Below, piece by piece: positions 1 to 9,167 of a stretch of DNA of 64,000 bases. The stretch is from Thermosporothrix hazakensis. Lineage in GTDB: Bacteria; Chloroflexota; Ktedonobacteria; Ktedonobacterales; Ktedonobacteraceae. How positions within the stretch are numbered: the first letter of the stretch is position 1; every line of letters starts with the position of its first letter. The DNA is taken from NCBI RefSeq assembly GCF_003253565.1, contig NZ_QKUF01000008.1:1-64000 (forward strand), given 5' to 3'. The translations under genes were made by a program, and so were the position numbers. The notes under the pieces were generated by a model. It saw only the letters and a program-made list of their open reading frames with translations. It was not told where the DNA came from and made no database searches.

Positions 1-395
1 AAGACTTTGATGGAGCCAGTCAAGCGGAATGAGCCGATGCCTTTGCTTTTCTTCTTGAAGGTGGGAAAGCCGAGCTTGCCTTTCCACTTGCCTTGTTTCT
101 TCAGTTCGACTCTGCGGAAGAAGTTTTTATATGCTTTCTCCAGGTCTCTCAGTGCCTCTTGCATGGCGCACTTGGACACCTCATACATCCAGGGATAGTC
201 CGTCTTTTTCAGGGCATTGAGTTCTTTGTGCAAGTCAATAGCAGTCGGACGTTTGCCGGTGGCACGGTAGGCTTCTTGAGAACAAGCAAGCCCCCAATTG
301 TAGGCGAAACGGGCGCAACCGGCATGCTTCAAACAGGCGGTACGCTGTTTATTGTTGAGGTCTAATTCAGTTTTGTAGCCTCTTGTGACCTTCAT
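1..395 (-). CDS. tnpB: TnpB / IS605 OrfB RNA-guided nuclease, N-terminal part (runs off left edge)
   Basis: I translated the minus strand from an ATG at 395; the frame stays open for 131 codons to the window edge. The protein starts MKVTRGYKTELDLNNKQ and carries YNWGL, a KRPTAIDLHKELNALKK segment, YPWMYEVSKCAMQEALRDL and GFPTFKKK. These are hallmarks of the N-terminal HTH and wedge region of OrfB_IS605/TnpB proteins, which in known members cut DNA guided by an RNA made from the element's right end. An in-frame TGA lies a few codons upstream, so the ATG is the start. The RuvC active site and the guide-RNA region would lie left of base 1 and cannot be judged. No tnpA (Y1 transposase) is seen beside it. 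Confidence 0.9.
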   Translation of the reverse strand, partial: MKVTRGYKTELDLNNKQRTACLKHAGCARFAYNWGLACSQEAYRATGKRPTAIDLHKELNALKKTDYPWMYEVSKCAMQEALRDLEKAYKNFFRRVELKKQGKWKGKLGFPTFKKKSKGIGSFRLTGSIKV

Positions 396-560
396 TCGTC
401 TTCCTTCATTACCTGTTCAACGCACTGCTTGATTTTCTCAGCCCGCCTTTTGCTCTGCCTCCGTCCAGAGATACGGGTTGCCATGCTGGTAATAACCCTC
501 ATTCTTCATCTTCTCAGTGCTTTCAACAATATATACGATGAAAAACGGATTCGGGGACAT
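392..560 (-). pseudogene. Small ORF upstream of tnpB, split between two frames
   Basis: A 40-codon ORF (ATG 560, TGA 438-440) is followed in a frame shifted by one base by codons ending at 392. The second frame reads EKIKQCVEQVMKEDE and its TGA overlaps the tnpB ATG in an ATGA arrangement. Joined, the two frames give a plausible charged helical protein of about 55 residues. The break sits near a GGC TGA GAA context, so this is a simple frameshift mutation, a +1 recoding site, or chance. I do not recognise the product. Confidence 0.3.
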
Positions 561-580
561 CGAACAGGACCAATTGCAGC

Positions 581-609
581 AAAAAGCCCGGGGAGCTTTC
601 CCCCCGGGC
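581..609 (-). terminator. Rho-independent terminator of the GH127 gene
   Basis: GCCCGGGG (586-593) pairs perfectly with CCCCGGGC (602-609). On the minus strand the stem is followed by five T residues (581-585). It lies just past the TAA at 618-620 of the GH127 gene. Confidence 0.85.
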
Positions 610-617
610 CGTCGCTC

Positions 618-2510
618 TTATGCTTCGCGCAGCCAGACAAGCATCTCGCCCGGCGAACGATTATCCCAGAGGCAATACGGAACCGCCCGCACCTGTACCA
701 TGCTGGTTCGCGGTCGCTCCGTACGATAGAGGGAGGGCCCATCAGCCTCAAGCCGCTGCGCCTCGAAGGAAAGCGCCACCGCACCACTTGCCAGATCCTG
801 CACATAGGTTTGAGTAAAGTCAGCAGTTTGTGGCACAAGCAGCGCATCCAGATCAGAGCTGTTGTCCACCTCTTCCAGACAATAGACCAGCGGCCCGCGC
901 TGCAACGCCACGCGTCCCCGATCCTCACGCACCTGAGGATGCGCATAGACGCGCTCGACCGGCATATGTAGCGTCAGCTCGATGACATCACCCTGCGACC
1001 ACTCGCGCTCAAGGATCAGATAGCCACGCTCACTCGCTGGCTGAACAGGCTCGCCATTTACCCGTACGGTTGCTTTTCGGCACCAACCCGGTTGACGCAC
1101 CCGAACCCGGAAGCGGGCGGACTGCTCGGGGTCTACCTGAATGCGCACCTCTCCATCCCAGGGATAGCGCGTCTGTTGCTTCAAAGAGAGCTTTTGTGTG
1201 CCAAGATCGAGCGTTGCACTTCCCTGCACAAACAGGTGAATAACGGCCTCCTCCTCACGCTGCGAGTAGATATAGTTGCCGAACGAGGCCAGCAAGCGTG
1301 CCACATTCGGTGGGCAGCAGGCGCACTCAAACCAGTCCTGCCGATGCACCTGACCATTGCTGGCAAGCGGGTTCTCGTAGAAGAACTTGCGCCCATCCAG
1401 CGAGACGCCGCTGATGACCCCGTTATACAGTGCCCGCTCCATCACGTCGGCATAGCGACGATCACAATCGAGATGGAGCATGCGATGCGCCCAGAAGACA
1501 AGCCCGATGGCCGCGCAAGTCTCAGCATACGCGGTCTCATTCGGCAGATCATATGCACGCGTAAAGCCCTCATTGTGGCCGGAAGGGCCGATGCCGCCGG
1601 TGATATACAGCTTTTTCTCGCAGAGATCAGCCCAGAGGCGCTCACAGGCCTGTTTCAGCGTGTCGTCCTGAAGCTCCCATGCCAGATCAGCCATCGCGCT
1701 ATAGAGATACATGGCGCGAACGGCATGACCGACAACGTGTACCTGCTCCCGCACTGGCTTGTGCGATTGGTTATACTCATAACCGACCGTCCTGTGAAAC
1801 TCTGCCAGACGATCCTTCTCGCCCTGCTTCAGCCGCTCCTTGAGTTCCAGATCAAAATAATGGGGTTGCTGGCCTCGCTCATTGATGAAGTACGCGCTGA
1901 GATCAAGGTAACGCCGCTCACCGGTGACATGATACAGCTTGACAAGCGCTAGCTCAATCTCTTCATGACCGCAATAGCCGCGCTTCTGGCCAGGATTCGG
2001 CCCGAACGTCTGTGCGATATGATCACAATAGCGGCAAATGACATCCAGCAGGGAGCGCTTTCCGGTCGCCTGATAATGCGCCACCGCCGCCTCGATCAAA
2101 TGTCCGGCACAGTACAGCTCGTGGGCGTCGCGCAGGTTCGTCCAGCGTTTGCCTGGTTCCACTACCGTAAAGTGTGTATTCAGGTACCCATCAGGCTGCT
2201 GAGCCGAGGCCAGAAGCGCGATTACCTCATCAAGGAGCGCTTCAAGCTGCGCATCGGGTTTTGTTGCCAGCGTGTAGCTTGCGGCCTCGATCCACTTCGC
2301 AATATCCGAATCCCAGAAAATATGCGGAACCGGCTCATCCCCGGGCTTCCATTCGAGCTTCAGTGCATCCACGCGCCCCGTCGTCTTGCACTGCTCATAC
2401 TGATACGGAATCGTCTGCTCGATATTGGCCTGCAAACGACCGCTCCAAAACGCATCGTTGATAGTCACATCGGTAAATGGGACCGCACGCAGAGAAGCGT
2501 GTTCCATCAT
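618..2510 (-). CDS. GH127 family beta-L-arabinofuranosidase
   Basis: A 630-residue cytoplasmic protein without signal peptide. It matches the GH127 family (HypBA1 type), zinc-dependent retaining enzymes that remove beta-L-arabinofuranose from plant glycoproteins and pectin. The expected active-site pattern is present: Glu314 (GHNEG) in the acid/base position, Glu330 and Cys332 in AETC, and the Cys398-Cys399 pair in ECACCPPN. These line up by spacing with Glu322, Glu338, Cys340, Cys417 and Cys418 of HypBA1. The start is supported by GGAGGG eight bases upstream. It is divergent from an AraC regulator, its likely controller. Exact sugar specificity is inferred. Confidence 0.9.
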   Translation of the reverse strand: MMEHASLRAVPFTDVTINDAFWSGRLQANIEQTIPYQYEQCKTTGRVDALKLEWKPGDEPVPHIFWDSDIAKWIEAASYTLATKPDAQLEALLDEVIALLASAQQPDGYLNTHFTVVEPGKRWTNLRDAHELYCAGHLIEAAVAHYQATGKRSLLDVICRYCDHIAQTFGPNPGQKRGYCGHEEIELALVKLYHVTGERRYLDLSAYFINERGQQPHYFDLELKERLKQGEKDRLAEFHRTVGYEYNQSHKPVREQVHVVGHAVRAMYLYSAMADLAWELQDDTLKQACERLWADLCEKKLYITGGIGPSGHNEGFTRAYDLPNETAYAETCAAIGLVFWAHRMLHLDCDRRYADVMERALYNGVISGVSLDGRKFFYENPLASNGQVHRQDWFECACCPPNVARLLASFGNYIYSQREEEAVIHLFVQGSATLDLGTQKLSLKQQTRYPWDGEVRIQVDPEQSARFRVRVRQPGWCRKATVRVNGEPVQPASERGYLILEREWSQGDVIELTLHMPVERVYAHPQVREDRGRVALQRGPLVYCLEEVDNSSDLDALLVPQTADFTQTYVQDLASGAVALSFEAQRLEADGPSLYRTERPRTSMVQVRAVPYCLWDNRSPGEMLVWLREA

Positions 2511-2659
2511 AGATTGTTCCCTCCTGCAACAGATGTCTTCTGTCCCTTCCGTGGAACCACAGCGGGCGCTTGCCCTGTTCCACAGCCTGTTGATACAATA
2601 CCTTCACAGGACACGCTCGCACAATGTGCTATTTCTGCATCGTGGTGGAAAATCTCAAC

Positions 2660-3472
2660 ATGGTTTACACAACATATCTGCTCAAGGGGCTCCCGGTGCT
2701 GGATGGCATGGGATATATTCGGGGCGATACCCTTCACCCTGATCGCGTGCTCGATTTCTGGGTGCTTGGTCTCATTACCAGAGGCAAAATGCATCTTCAG
2801 ATCGACCGGGAGTATGCCCTGCTGACCACGGGCAATTATTACCTGCTCCCGCCTCATGTGCGGCATCGGGGTACGGAGCCAGCGGATTTTGATGTGATCT
2901 ATCTGCACTTCACGATCCAGGGCGAACAGCTCACAACGCCACCGAAGCCGGATCAACTGGCATTACCGGTCTTCGGTCATGTGCCAACCGAACTGAATTA
3001 CCCCGCGCTCTATGCCTTTCTGAAGAAAGCCGCCGATTTCCGCATGTTGAGCCCTGAGCAACTCAGTATTCAGGTCGCCGCCATCCTCTCGCAGTTGAGC
3101 ATTGTGCAACAGTATGCCGAAAGCGCCGCTGATCCTGCACGTACTCTGGCCTATGGCGTGATGGATTATCTGCGCAAGCACTTCTCCCTGAACACCTGTA
3201 GCAGCGATCTCCCGGCAGCTCTGGGCTACAGCTATGGCCACCTTGCGCGCCTGTTTCGCAAACAGTTCGGCATCAGCATTCATCAACACCTGCTGCAATT
3301 GCGCATCGATGCAGCGACCGAGCAATTGCTGATGGGAAGATCCATCAAGGAGACGGCGCGGCTGGTCGGCTTTCAAGACTACCACTATTTTCTGAAGGTC
3401 TTCAAGAAGCGCAAAGGCGTCTCACCCGGGGAGCTTCAACAGCGCTCGCAGACGCTTGCTGAGCGAGAATAA
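2660..3472 (+). CDS. AraC-family transcriptional regulator
   Basis: The protein has about 270 residues. An N-terminal cupin-like sensor half (LITRGKMHLQIDREY, then YLLPPHVRHRG and IYLHF) precedes a C-terminal double HTH (LARLFRKQFGISIHQHLLQ, then IKETARLVGFQDYHYFLKVFKK). The ATG at 2660 is preferred because GGTGGA lies ten bases upstream; an in-frame ATG at 2624 would add 12 residues. It is transcribed away from the GH127 gene across a short shared region and probably activates that gene in response to an arabinose-containing ligand. The inducer is inferred from the neighbour only. Confidence 0.88.
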   Translation: MVYTTYLLKGLPVLDGMGYIRGDTLHPDRVLDFWVLGLITRGKMHLQIDREYALLTTGNYYLLPPHVRHRGTEPADFDVIYLHFTIQGEQLTTPPKPDQLALPVFGHVPTELNYPALYAFLKKAADFRMLSPEQLSIQVAAILSQLSIVQQYAESAADPARTLAYGVMDYLRKHFSLNTCSSDLPAALGYSYGHLARLFRKQFGISIHQHLLQLRIDAATEQLLMGRSIKETARLVGFQDYHYFLKVFKKRKGVSPGELQQRSQTLAERE

Positions 3473-3479
3473 AAAAACA

Positions 3480-3563
3480 TTGCCCCGTACGAGTCAAAAG
3501 AGCAATGTATCAAAAGCACAATTGATTGTGTATGTATGCTCTTTCCATAAGAGTACGGGACAA
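3480..3563. repeat. Long nested inverted repeat after the AraC gene
   Basis: An 84-base region folds on itself in three nested arms. TTGCCCCGTAC (3480-3490) faces GTACGGGACAA (3553-3563) with one mismatch. AAAGAGCA (3497-3504) faces TGCTCTTT (3537-3544). CACAAT faces ATTGTG at the tip. It begins eight bases after the AraC stop codon. It could be a terminator, a MITE-like element or a folded RNA; the sequence alone does not decide. Confidence 0.6.
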
Positions 3564-3752
3564 CGCTCTTTTTCTGTCCGCGATCAGTATAATGGAGCCG
3601 CTCTTTTTTGTCAAACCGCTCCGCCAAAAAGGTGAGAGATCAGCCCACCGGGGTTCGGCGCAAACGTGGACAAGCCGACGAGGGCGTATGCAAGCAAGCA
3701 TTCAAAGGAGTAGAATAAAAAGAGAACAAATCCGCGAGAAAAGGAGTGCACA

Positions 3753-4487
3753 ATGTCATCAAAATTACTACTGCTCAGCAATTCCAGCGCACCAGGAAAG
3801 GGGTATCTGGAACATGTGCTGCCAGCGATTGATACATTTCTGGGAGAGGAGCGCACAATCTATTTCGCTCCCTACGCGCTCGCCGATTACGACGGCTATA
3901 CCGCGCAGGTAGCTAAGGCCCTCAAGCCGCTTGGCATCTCGGTTATTGGCCTGCATACACAGCAGAAGCCCCGTGAGACGCTGGCAAGCAGTGCAGCGCT
4001 CTTTGTCGGTGGGGGCAACAGCTTCCGCCTGCTGAAAAGCCTGCAAGAACTCGATCTGATCTCCGTTGTGCGCGAACGCGTCGCAAGCGGGGCCCTGCGC
4101 TATATCGGTTCCAGTGCCGGCACAAATATGGCCTGCCCTTCTCTGCGCACAACCAATGATATGCCAATCGTCCAGCCCACATCCTTTGAGTCATTTGGCC
4201 TGATTCCATTTCAGATCAATCCACATTATATTGATCCAGATCCACGATTTATCTACATGGGTGAAACCAGGGAGCAGCGCTTGCTCCAGTTCCTTGAGGA
4301 AAATGATGTTGTGGTGCTCGGGCTGCGTGAGGGCACCTGGCTCCATCGCGATGGACAGCGTTTACAGCTTCATGGCGAGACCGGCGCACGCCTGTTCCGT
4401 CGGGGCCAGCAGCCACAAGAGATCGAGCCGAACAGCGATCTTTCCTGGCTGCTTGATGTACCTGCACACTTCGACCAACGCGCATAA
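3753..4487 (+). CDS. pepE: Dipeptidase E (peptidase family S51)
   Basis: A 244-residue cytoplasmic peptidase, the usual PepE length. PepE cleaves N-terminal aspartyl dipeptides. The nucleophile Ser121 lies in GSSAGTN, Asp136 in TNDMP and His158 in INPHYID, each offset by one from the Salmonella PepE triad (Ser120, Asp135, His157). The N-terminal half has a flavodoxin-like fold signature ending in FVGGGNSF. AAGGAGTG stands just before the ATG. It appears monocistronic. Confidence 0.93.
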   Translation: MSSKLLLLSNSSAPGKGYLEHVLPAIDTFLGEERTIYFAPYALADYDGYTAQVAKALKPLGISVIGLHTQQKPRETLASSAALFVGGGNSFRLLKSLQELDLISVVRERVASGALRYIGSSAGTNMACPSLRTTNDMPIVQPTSFESFGLIPFQINPHYIDPDPRFIYMGETREQRLLQFLEENDVVVLGLREGTWLHRDGQRLQLHGETGARLFRRGQQPQEIEPNSDLSWLLDVPAHFDQRA

Positions 4488-4747
4488 ATACTATACTTCG
4501 CTGCCACGAGAGAGGGCTGATAGAGAGCAGTCCTCTTTCTTTTTTGTGGCAGTAAAAATAGATATCGCGCTCTTTTCGTTCTACTCATTCTTTATTCATA
4601 AACACGGATTCTCCAATTTACTGAAGAAAATGTCATTTTTGGTCTCTTTACCCCTTGAATTATAAAGAAAATGATTCCACAATAGAGACAGGATAAATTC
4701 ATCCTGTAACGAGTTGTCTTGCAGGAAGTGTTTTCGGGAGGATGGAG

Positions 4748-5713
4748 ATGGCAAGACCTGTATCAAGACGTCTACTACACCTGTTTCTACTCGGCTTCCT
4801 GGTTTGTGCCCTCAGTATGGTAGGAAGTGAAGCGGCTTCCGCAGCCAAAGCGCCAAAAGAAGCGCCAAAGGAAACCAGTCAACGCCTCATCCCCGATCAC
4901 GAGAGCCGCAATGCTCTCCGGTACTGGACGAAAGAGCGTTTCCGTTCTGCGGTTCCTAAGGATGTCGAGCGGCAAGCGCCCCGCCAGATTATCAAGCAGC
5001 CCGGCAAAGGGGAACCAAAACCCCAGGCATCGGCGGTTCCGGTTGGGGCCTACGACTCCTACCCCTATTCAACAATTGGCAAGGTTTTTTTCACCGATCC
5101 GGTCAGCCAGACGGACTATGTCTGTTCCGGTACCTCGCTCAGCAGCCGTAATGGCAGCATCGTTGATACTGCCGGACATTGCGTGATCGAGGGTGGCTCA
5201 GGGAACAACTTCTACGTCAACTGGGTCTTCTGCCCGCAATACCTTGATGGCTACTGCCCGCGCGGCGTCTGGCCTGCTCGCCAGTTGCACACTACCGGTC
5301 AGTGGGCAAACAATGCTGACTTCTCGCGCGATATCGGCTTTGCGGTCGTTGCTACCAACAACGGCATGACGCTTAATCAGGCAGTGGGCGGGGTTCGGCT
5401 CGCGACCGATCTCCCGGCAGAGCAGAACTTCCGCGCGCTCGGCTATCCACAGGAGCCACCTTTCACCGGTCAGCGCATGTATCAATGCACCTCGCCTACT
5501 ACCGTGCGTGACACCAACGGATCGCCTCAGCCAATCGGCATCAATTGCGATATGACCGGTGGCTCAAGTGGCGGTGGCTGGCTCATTCGGGGACGAGGTA
5601 GCTGGTACCTCAACGGGCATACCAGCTACGTGTATACCAACCTGCCAGACGTGCTCTTCTCTCCCTACTATGACGGCTTTGTAGGCTACATCTTCAATCA
5701 GATTCAAGGCTAA
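4748..5713 (+). CDS. Secreted V8-like / trypsin-fold serine protease
   Basis: About 321 residues. An N-terminal RRLLHLFLLGFLVCALSM stretch and an Ala-rich cleavage region form a signal peptide, followed by a lysine/proline-rich probable propeptide to about residue 95. The chymotrypsin-fold domain carries His144 (TAGHC), Asp195 (SRDIGF) and Ser274 (GGSSGGGW), a complete triad. Several Cys residues (126, 145, 162, 170, 247, 267) could form disulfides. GGAGG at 4737-4741 fits the ATG at 4748 better than the ATG at 4742. Substrate specificity cannot be read from the sequence. Confidence 0.88.
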   Translation: MARPVSRRLLHLFLLGFLVCALSMVGSEAASAAKAPKEAPKETSQRLIPDHESRNALRYWTKERFRSAVPKDVERQAPRQIIKQPGKGEPKPQASAVPVGAYDSYPYSTIGKVFFTDPVSQTDYVCSGTSLSSRNGSIVDTAGHCVIEGGSGNNFYVNWVFCPQYLDGYCPRGVWPARQLHTTGQWANNADFSRDIGFAVVATNNGMTLNQAVGGVRLATDLPAEQNFRALGYPQEPPFTGQRMYQCTSPTTVRDTNGSPQPIGINCDMTGGSSGGGWLIRGRGSWYLNGHTSYVYTNLPDVLFSPYYDGFVGYIFNQIQG

Positions 5714-5758
5714 AACAACCAGATCGCCGCGCCTCAGCACGGGCATCCAGGGGGAGGA

Positions 5759-5792
5759 CTGGGCCTGACCTTTTGGTCAGGCTCAGTTTTTT
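5759..5792 (+). terminator. Rho-independent terminator after the serine protease
   Basis: CTGGGCCTGACC (5759-5770), a TTTT loop, then GGTCAGGCTCAG (5775-5786) form a near-perfect stem. Six T residues follow on the plus strand. Confidence 0.9.
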
Positions 5793-5810
5793 CTGATAGG
5801 TGCTCATTCC

Positions 5811-6719
5811 CTATGGAGCAAGCTGGCTGGTCAGCTTTGCCGTTTGCTCGATGATGGTATTGATAAACTGGCGTGCAGGCACAGCCAGCGAACCAAGCCG
5901 CCTGTAAACCAGAGCAAACGTAAACGACTCGGTGATATCCGAGACAGGCAGGAGCGTCAGGCCATCGGTCTCCTGCGGCGGCCAGAGCAGCGCAGGCGGA
6001 ATCAACGACACCCCACACCCCTGCTTGATAAGCTCCTTCAAACCCGCTACCGAGCCTATCTCGATTGCCGGTTGCACCTCAAGACCGCGCTGCATGCACA
6101 TTCGTTCGATCACCTTGCGCAGACGCGTCTCTTCACCAAGCAGAATAAGCGGCTCCGTGAGAATCTGACTCAAGGTCGGCGCTTTCTGCACAAAGGGATG
6201 CTGTGTCGAGACCAGCGCCTGCAAAGGCTGCCGAAAGAGCTCCTTCACCACCACCACATCAGAGCGCACCGAAGGATCATAGATAAAGCCTAAATCCACC
6301 TCGCCACGCTCCACCATGCGTACCACCCGGTCACTGGTAGAGACCAGCACCTTGAGCCGCATTTCCGGATAACGCTTATAAAAGGTCGCCAGCAGCGAGG
6401 GCAGAAATGCCGCCGCCAGCGAGTGGTTACAGCCGATCAGCAGAACGCCCTTCTGTCCCTCCTGCCAGCGCACAAGCTCCTGCTCTCCACGCTGCAACAC
6501 ATCCAGTGTCTCTTTTGCATAGGCCACAAATGCCTGGCCGGCTGCTGTTAACTCGACGCGCTGCTTCTCTCGCTTAAAGAGCTTCAATCCGAGCTCGCTT
6601 TCCAGCGCCGCGATCTGCCGACTCAAGGCAGGCTGCGTCACAAGACAGAGCTCTGCCGCCTTCCGAAAGTTCTGCGTGTGCGCCGCCGCCAGAAAATAGG
6701 TAAGTTGCCGAAATTCCAC
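5811..6719 (-). CDS. LysR-family transcriptional regulator
   Basis: A 302-residue regulator. The winged HTH is at residues 1-60 (FRKAAELCLVTQPALSRQI and LESELGLKLFKREKQRVEL), followed by the periplasmic-binding-protein-like effector domain. It diverges from leuC-leuD with about 320 bases between the two starts, the usual layout for a LysR protein acting on the neighbouring operon. Regulation of leucine genes is inferred from position; the effector is unknown. Confidence 0.88.
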   Translation of the reverse strand: MEFRQLTYFLAAAHTQNFRKAAELCLVTQPALSRQIAALESELGLKLFKREKQRVELTAAGQAFVAYAKETLDVLQRGEQELVRWQEGQKGVLLIGCNHSLAAAFLPSLLATFYKRYPEMRLKVLVSTSDRVVRMVERGEVDLGFIYDPSVRSDVVVVKELFRQPLQALVSTQHPFVQKAPTLSQILTEPLILLGEETRLRKVIERMCMQRGLEVQPAIEIGSVAGLKELIKQGCGVSLIPPALLWPPQETDGLTLLPVSDITESFTFALVYRRLGSLAVPARQFINTIIEQTAKLTSQLAP

Positions 6720-6781
6720 GCCTTCCCTCCCTGCAAAGAAAGTGATGCTTTTTTCTTATCAACTCTTAGAGAAAAAAGCAT

Positions 6782-6811
6782 TTGACATATTCACAGTCCA
6801 CCCAGTATACT
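6782..6811 (+). promoter_or_regulatory. Sigma70-type promoter for leuC-leuD
   Basis: TTGACA (6782-6787) and TATACT (6806-6811) are separated by 18 bases. Transcription from here would give a leader of about 220 bases before leuC. Confidence 0.7.
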
Positions 6812-6939
6812 ACTCAGCAAGAATTGTGACCAGTCGCTTGAGGCGCTCTTTATCTCAGGTTAAGACCACCGGAACAAGAAACAGCACCTCCCTCATACAG
6901 CGCAATCGGTCAGAAATCGGTATTCATTCAGCATGAGCC

Positions 6940-7019
6940 GTGTTGCAGTCTTTGCCCTCGCAACCCTGCAACACCATCAAAGTACCTCGGAGAGAAGACC
7001 CGCTTAGCGGTCTGGCTTC
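6940..7019 (+). promoter_or_regulatory. Structured 5' leader of leuC-leuD
   Basis: A perfect 9-bp stem (GTGTTGCAG 6940-6948 with CTGCAACAC 6966-6974) is followed by a second hairpin (GACC-CGC-TTA-GCG-GTC, 6997-7012, flanked by GAAG and CTTC). The second hairpin ends a few bases before the leuC ribosome site AAAGGAG. A 24-codon ORF (6933-7007) overlaps both but has no ribosome site and is not leucine-rich. An attenuator or translational switch is possible but unproven. I see no other gene between 6720 and 7037. Confidence 0.4.
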
Positions 7020-7037
7020 GTAAAAGGAGAAGAGACG

Positions 7038-8465
7038 ATGGAACAACCACGTACACTATTTGAGAAGATCTGGCAGGCACATGTCGTACGCGAAGTCGCA
7101 GGTCAGGGAACCTTGCTTTACATCGACCGCCATCTTGTCCACGAGGTCACTTCACCACAGCCGTTCGCCGCGCTCAGGTCGACCGGGCGTAAAGTACGCA
7201 AACCACTGGCGACCTTCGGCATGATTGACCACAGCATCCCTACCACCCCCGTCGCGGAGTACGGAAGCCGCAGCAATGTACCCATTCCCGACCAGAGCGC
7301 CGCTGTTCAGGTCAAGACAATGGAACAGAACGCTCAGTCCTTCAATATTCAGTTCTTCCCGATTAACGACGTGCGCAACGGTATTGTCCATGTTGTGGCA
7401 CCAGAACAGGGCATCACCCTCCCCGGCACCATCATTGTCTGTGGTGATAGCCATACTTCCACTCATGGCGCTTTCGGAGCGCTCGCTTTTGGTATCGGTA
7501 CCAGCGAGGTCGAACACGTGCTGGCCAGCCAGTGTCTCTGGCAGGTCAAGCCGAAGACGATGGAAGTGCGCGTTGAAGGCAGTCTACCAGCGGGCTGCAC
7601 AGCAAAAGACCTCGCCCTCTTTATCATCGGTAAAATCGGCACCGGCGCGGGAACCGGCCACTGTGTTGAGTTCACCGGTTCAGCTATTCGTGGGCTCTCG
7701 ATGGAAGAGCGCATGACCGTATGTAACATGGCAATCGAGGCAGGCGCTCGCGCAGGCATGGTCGCCCCCGACGAGACCACCTTTGCCTATCTGAAAGATC
7801 GTCCGTATGCACCAAAAGGCGAGGCATGGGATCAGGCCGTTGAATACTGGCGCAGCCTGCCAAGCGATCCGGGCGCAACCTATGATCGCGTCATCGTGCT
7901 CAACACCGATGAGATGGAGCCACAGGTCACATGGGGCACCACCCCGGCTATGGTTTCGCCGATCACAGGTACTGTCCCCTCTCCCGATGATTTCAGCGAT
8001 CCCGCTCAGCAAGAGGCAGCACGCCGCGCTCTGGCCTATATGGGACTTGAGCCCGGCACCAGAATGCAGGATATCAAGGTTGACCGCGTCTTTATTGGAA
8101 GCTGCACGAACAGCCGCCTCGCCGATCTACGCGAAGCCGCGAAAGTGGTCAAAGGCAAAAAGGTTGCCCCCACCGTTCGCGCGATGGTCGTCCCGGGAAG
8201 TGGTCTGGTGAAGCGTCAGGCCGAGGCCGAAGGTCTGGACCAGATCTTCCGCGAAGCAGGCTTTGAATGGCGCGAACCCGGTTGTAGCATGTGTCTGGGC
8301 ATGAATGGCGACCGTCTGGCTGAAGGCGAGCGCTGCGCCAGCACCTCAAACCGCAACTTTGAGGGCCGCCAGGGCAAGGGCGGGCGTACCCATCTGGTCA
8401 GCCCGGCAATGGCCGCCGCCACTGCGATCGCTGGACATTTTGTTGATATTCGCGACTGGCAATAA
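7038..8465 (+). CDS. leuC: 3-isopropylmalate dehydratase, large subunit
   Basis: At 475 residues this is a typical LeuC. With LeuD it isomerises 2-isopropylmalate to 3-isopropylmalate in leucine synthesis. The [4Fe-4S] ligands are seen in [23 protein letters not shown] and GCSMCLGMN, and the C-terminus has the usual [20 protein letters not shown] precedes the ATG. It is followed after 17 bases by leuD. No leuA or leuB is in the window, so the rest of the pathway is elsewhere. Confidence 0.97.
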   Translation: MEQPRTLFEKIWQAHVVREVAGQGTLLYIDRHLVHEVTSPQPFAALRSTGRKVRKPLATFGMIDHSIPTTPVAEYGSRSNVPIPDQSAAVQVKTMEQNAQSFNIQFFPINDVRNGIVHVVAPEQGITLPGTIIVCGDSHTSTHGAFGALAFGIGTSEVEHVLASQCLWQVKPKTMEVRVEGSLPAGCTAKDLALFIIGKIGTGAGTGHCVEFTGSAIRGLSMEERMTVCNMAIEAGARAGMVAPDETTFAYLKDRPYAPKGEAWDQAVEYWRSLPSDPGATYDRVIVLNTDEMEPQVTWGTTPAMVSPITGTVPSPDDFSDPAQQEAARRALAYMGLEPGTRMQDIKVDRVFIGSCTNSRLADLREAAKVVKGKKVAPTVRAMVVPGSGLVKRQAEAEGLDQIFREAGFEWREPGCSMCLGMNGDRLAEGERCASTSNRNFEGRQGKGGRTHLVSPAMAAATAIAGHFVDIRDWQ

Positions 8466-8482
8466 AATAAGGAGGGGACGAA

Positions 8483-9109
8483 ATGGAAGCACTGACAGTT
8501 CATCAAGGAAAAGTCATGCCGCTGAATCGCGCAAATGTCGACACTGATGCGATTATTCCAGCGGTCTATCTGAAAACCGTGTCACGCACAGGCTTCGCCG
8601 ATGGCCTGTTCGCGTACTGGCGCTATAAAGACAACTCAAAAGAGCCGAACCCCGATTTCGAGCTGAATCAGCCGCGCTACAAGGACGCAACCATCTTGCT
8701 GACTCGCGAGAACTTCGGCTGCGGCTCCTCACGCGAACACGCTCCCTGGGCGCTGCATGAGTACGGTTTCCGGGTCATCATCGCTCCAAGCTTCGCCGAT
8801 ATCTTCTACAACAACTGCTTCAATATCGGTCTCCTGCCGCTCAAGTTGCCAGAAGAGACCGTGCAGTACCTGTTTCAGCAGGTTAAGACAAACGAAGGCT
8901 ATAGCCTGACCGTTGATCTCGGCACTCAGAGCGTCATCACGCCAGACCAGCAGACCTTCACCTTCGAGATCGATCCGTTCCGCAAAGAGGCATTGATGCT
9001 CGGCCTGGACGCGATCGACCGCACATTGCAATATCAGGAGGATATCGCGGCGTTTGAGTCCAGGCGGAAGAATACAACTCCCTGGTTCGATGCCTACGCG
9101 GCTTCCTGA
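8483..9109 (+). CDS. leuD: 3-isopropylmalate dehydratase, small subunit
   Basis: A 208-residue swivelling-domain subunit that completes the LeuCD active site. The [10 protein letters not shown] start, the [15 protein letters not shown] motif and [10 protein letters not shown] are diagnostic. The strong AAGGAGGGG ribosome site sits in the short gap after leuC, so the two are co-transcribed. A terminator follows directly. Confidence 0.97.
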   Translation: MEALTVHQGKVMPLNRANVDTDAIIPAVYLKTVSRTGFADGLFAYWRYKDNSKEPNPDFELNQPRYKDATILLTRENFGCGSSREHAPWALHEYGFRVIIAPSFADIFYNNCFNIGLLPLKLPEETVQYLFQQVKTNEGYSLTVDLGTQSVITPDQQTFTFEIDPFRKEALMLGLDAIDRTLQYQEDIAAFESRRKNTTPWFDAYAAS

Positions 9110-9124
9110 AGCACATCTCCAGTT

Positions 9125-9167
9125 GGTTGCCTGCATGCCCGGGTGCATACGGGCAACCATCTTTTTT
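9125..9167 (+). terminator. Terminator of leuC-leuD
   Basis: GGTTGCCTGCATGC (9125-9138) pairs with GCATACGGGCAACC (9145-9158) with two mismatches. A T tract follows at 9162-9167 and also touches the stop codon of the convergent next gene. Confidence 0.88.

Noticed and set aside
1092..2825. Two long plus-strand frames of 286 codons each
   Set aside because: They lie antisense to the GH127 gene, whose active-site residues are all in place; they have no recognised domain and unusual residue composition.
6933..7007. 24-codon leader peptide before leuC
   Set aside because: No ribosome site and only two Leu codons, so not a leucine attenuator peptide.
6812..7037. T-box leader
   Set aside because: The conserved AGGGTGGNACCGCG element was looked for and is absent.
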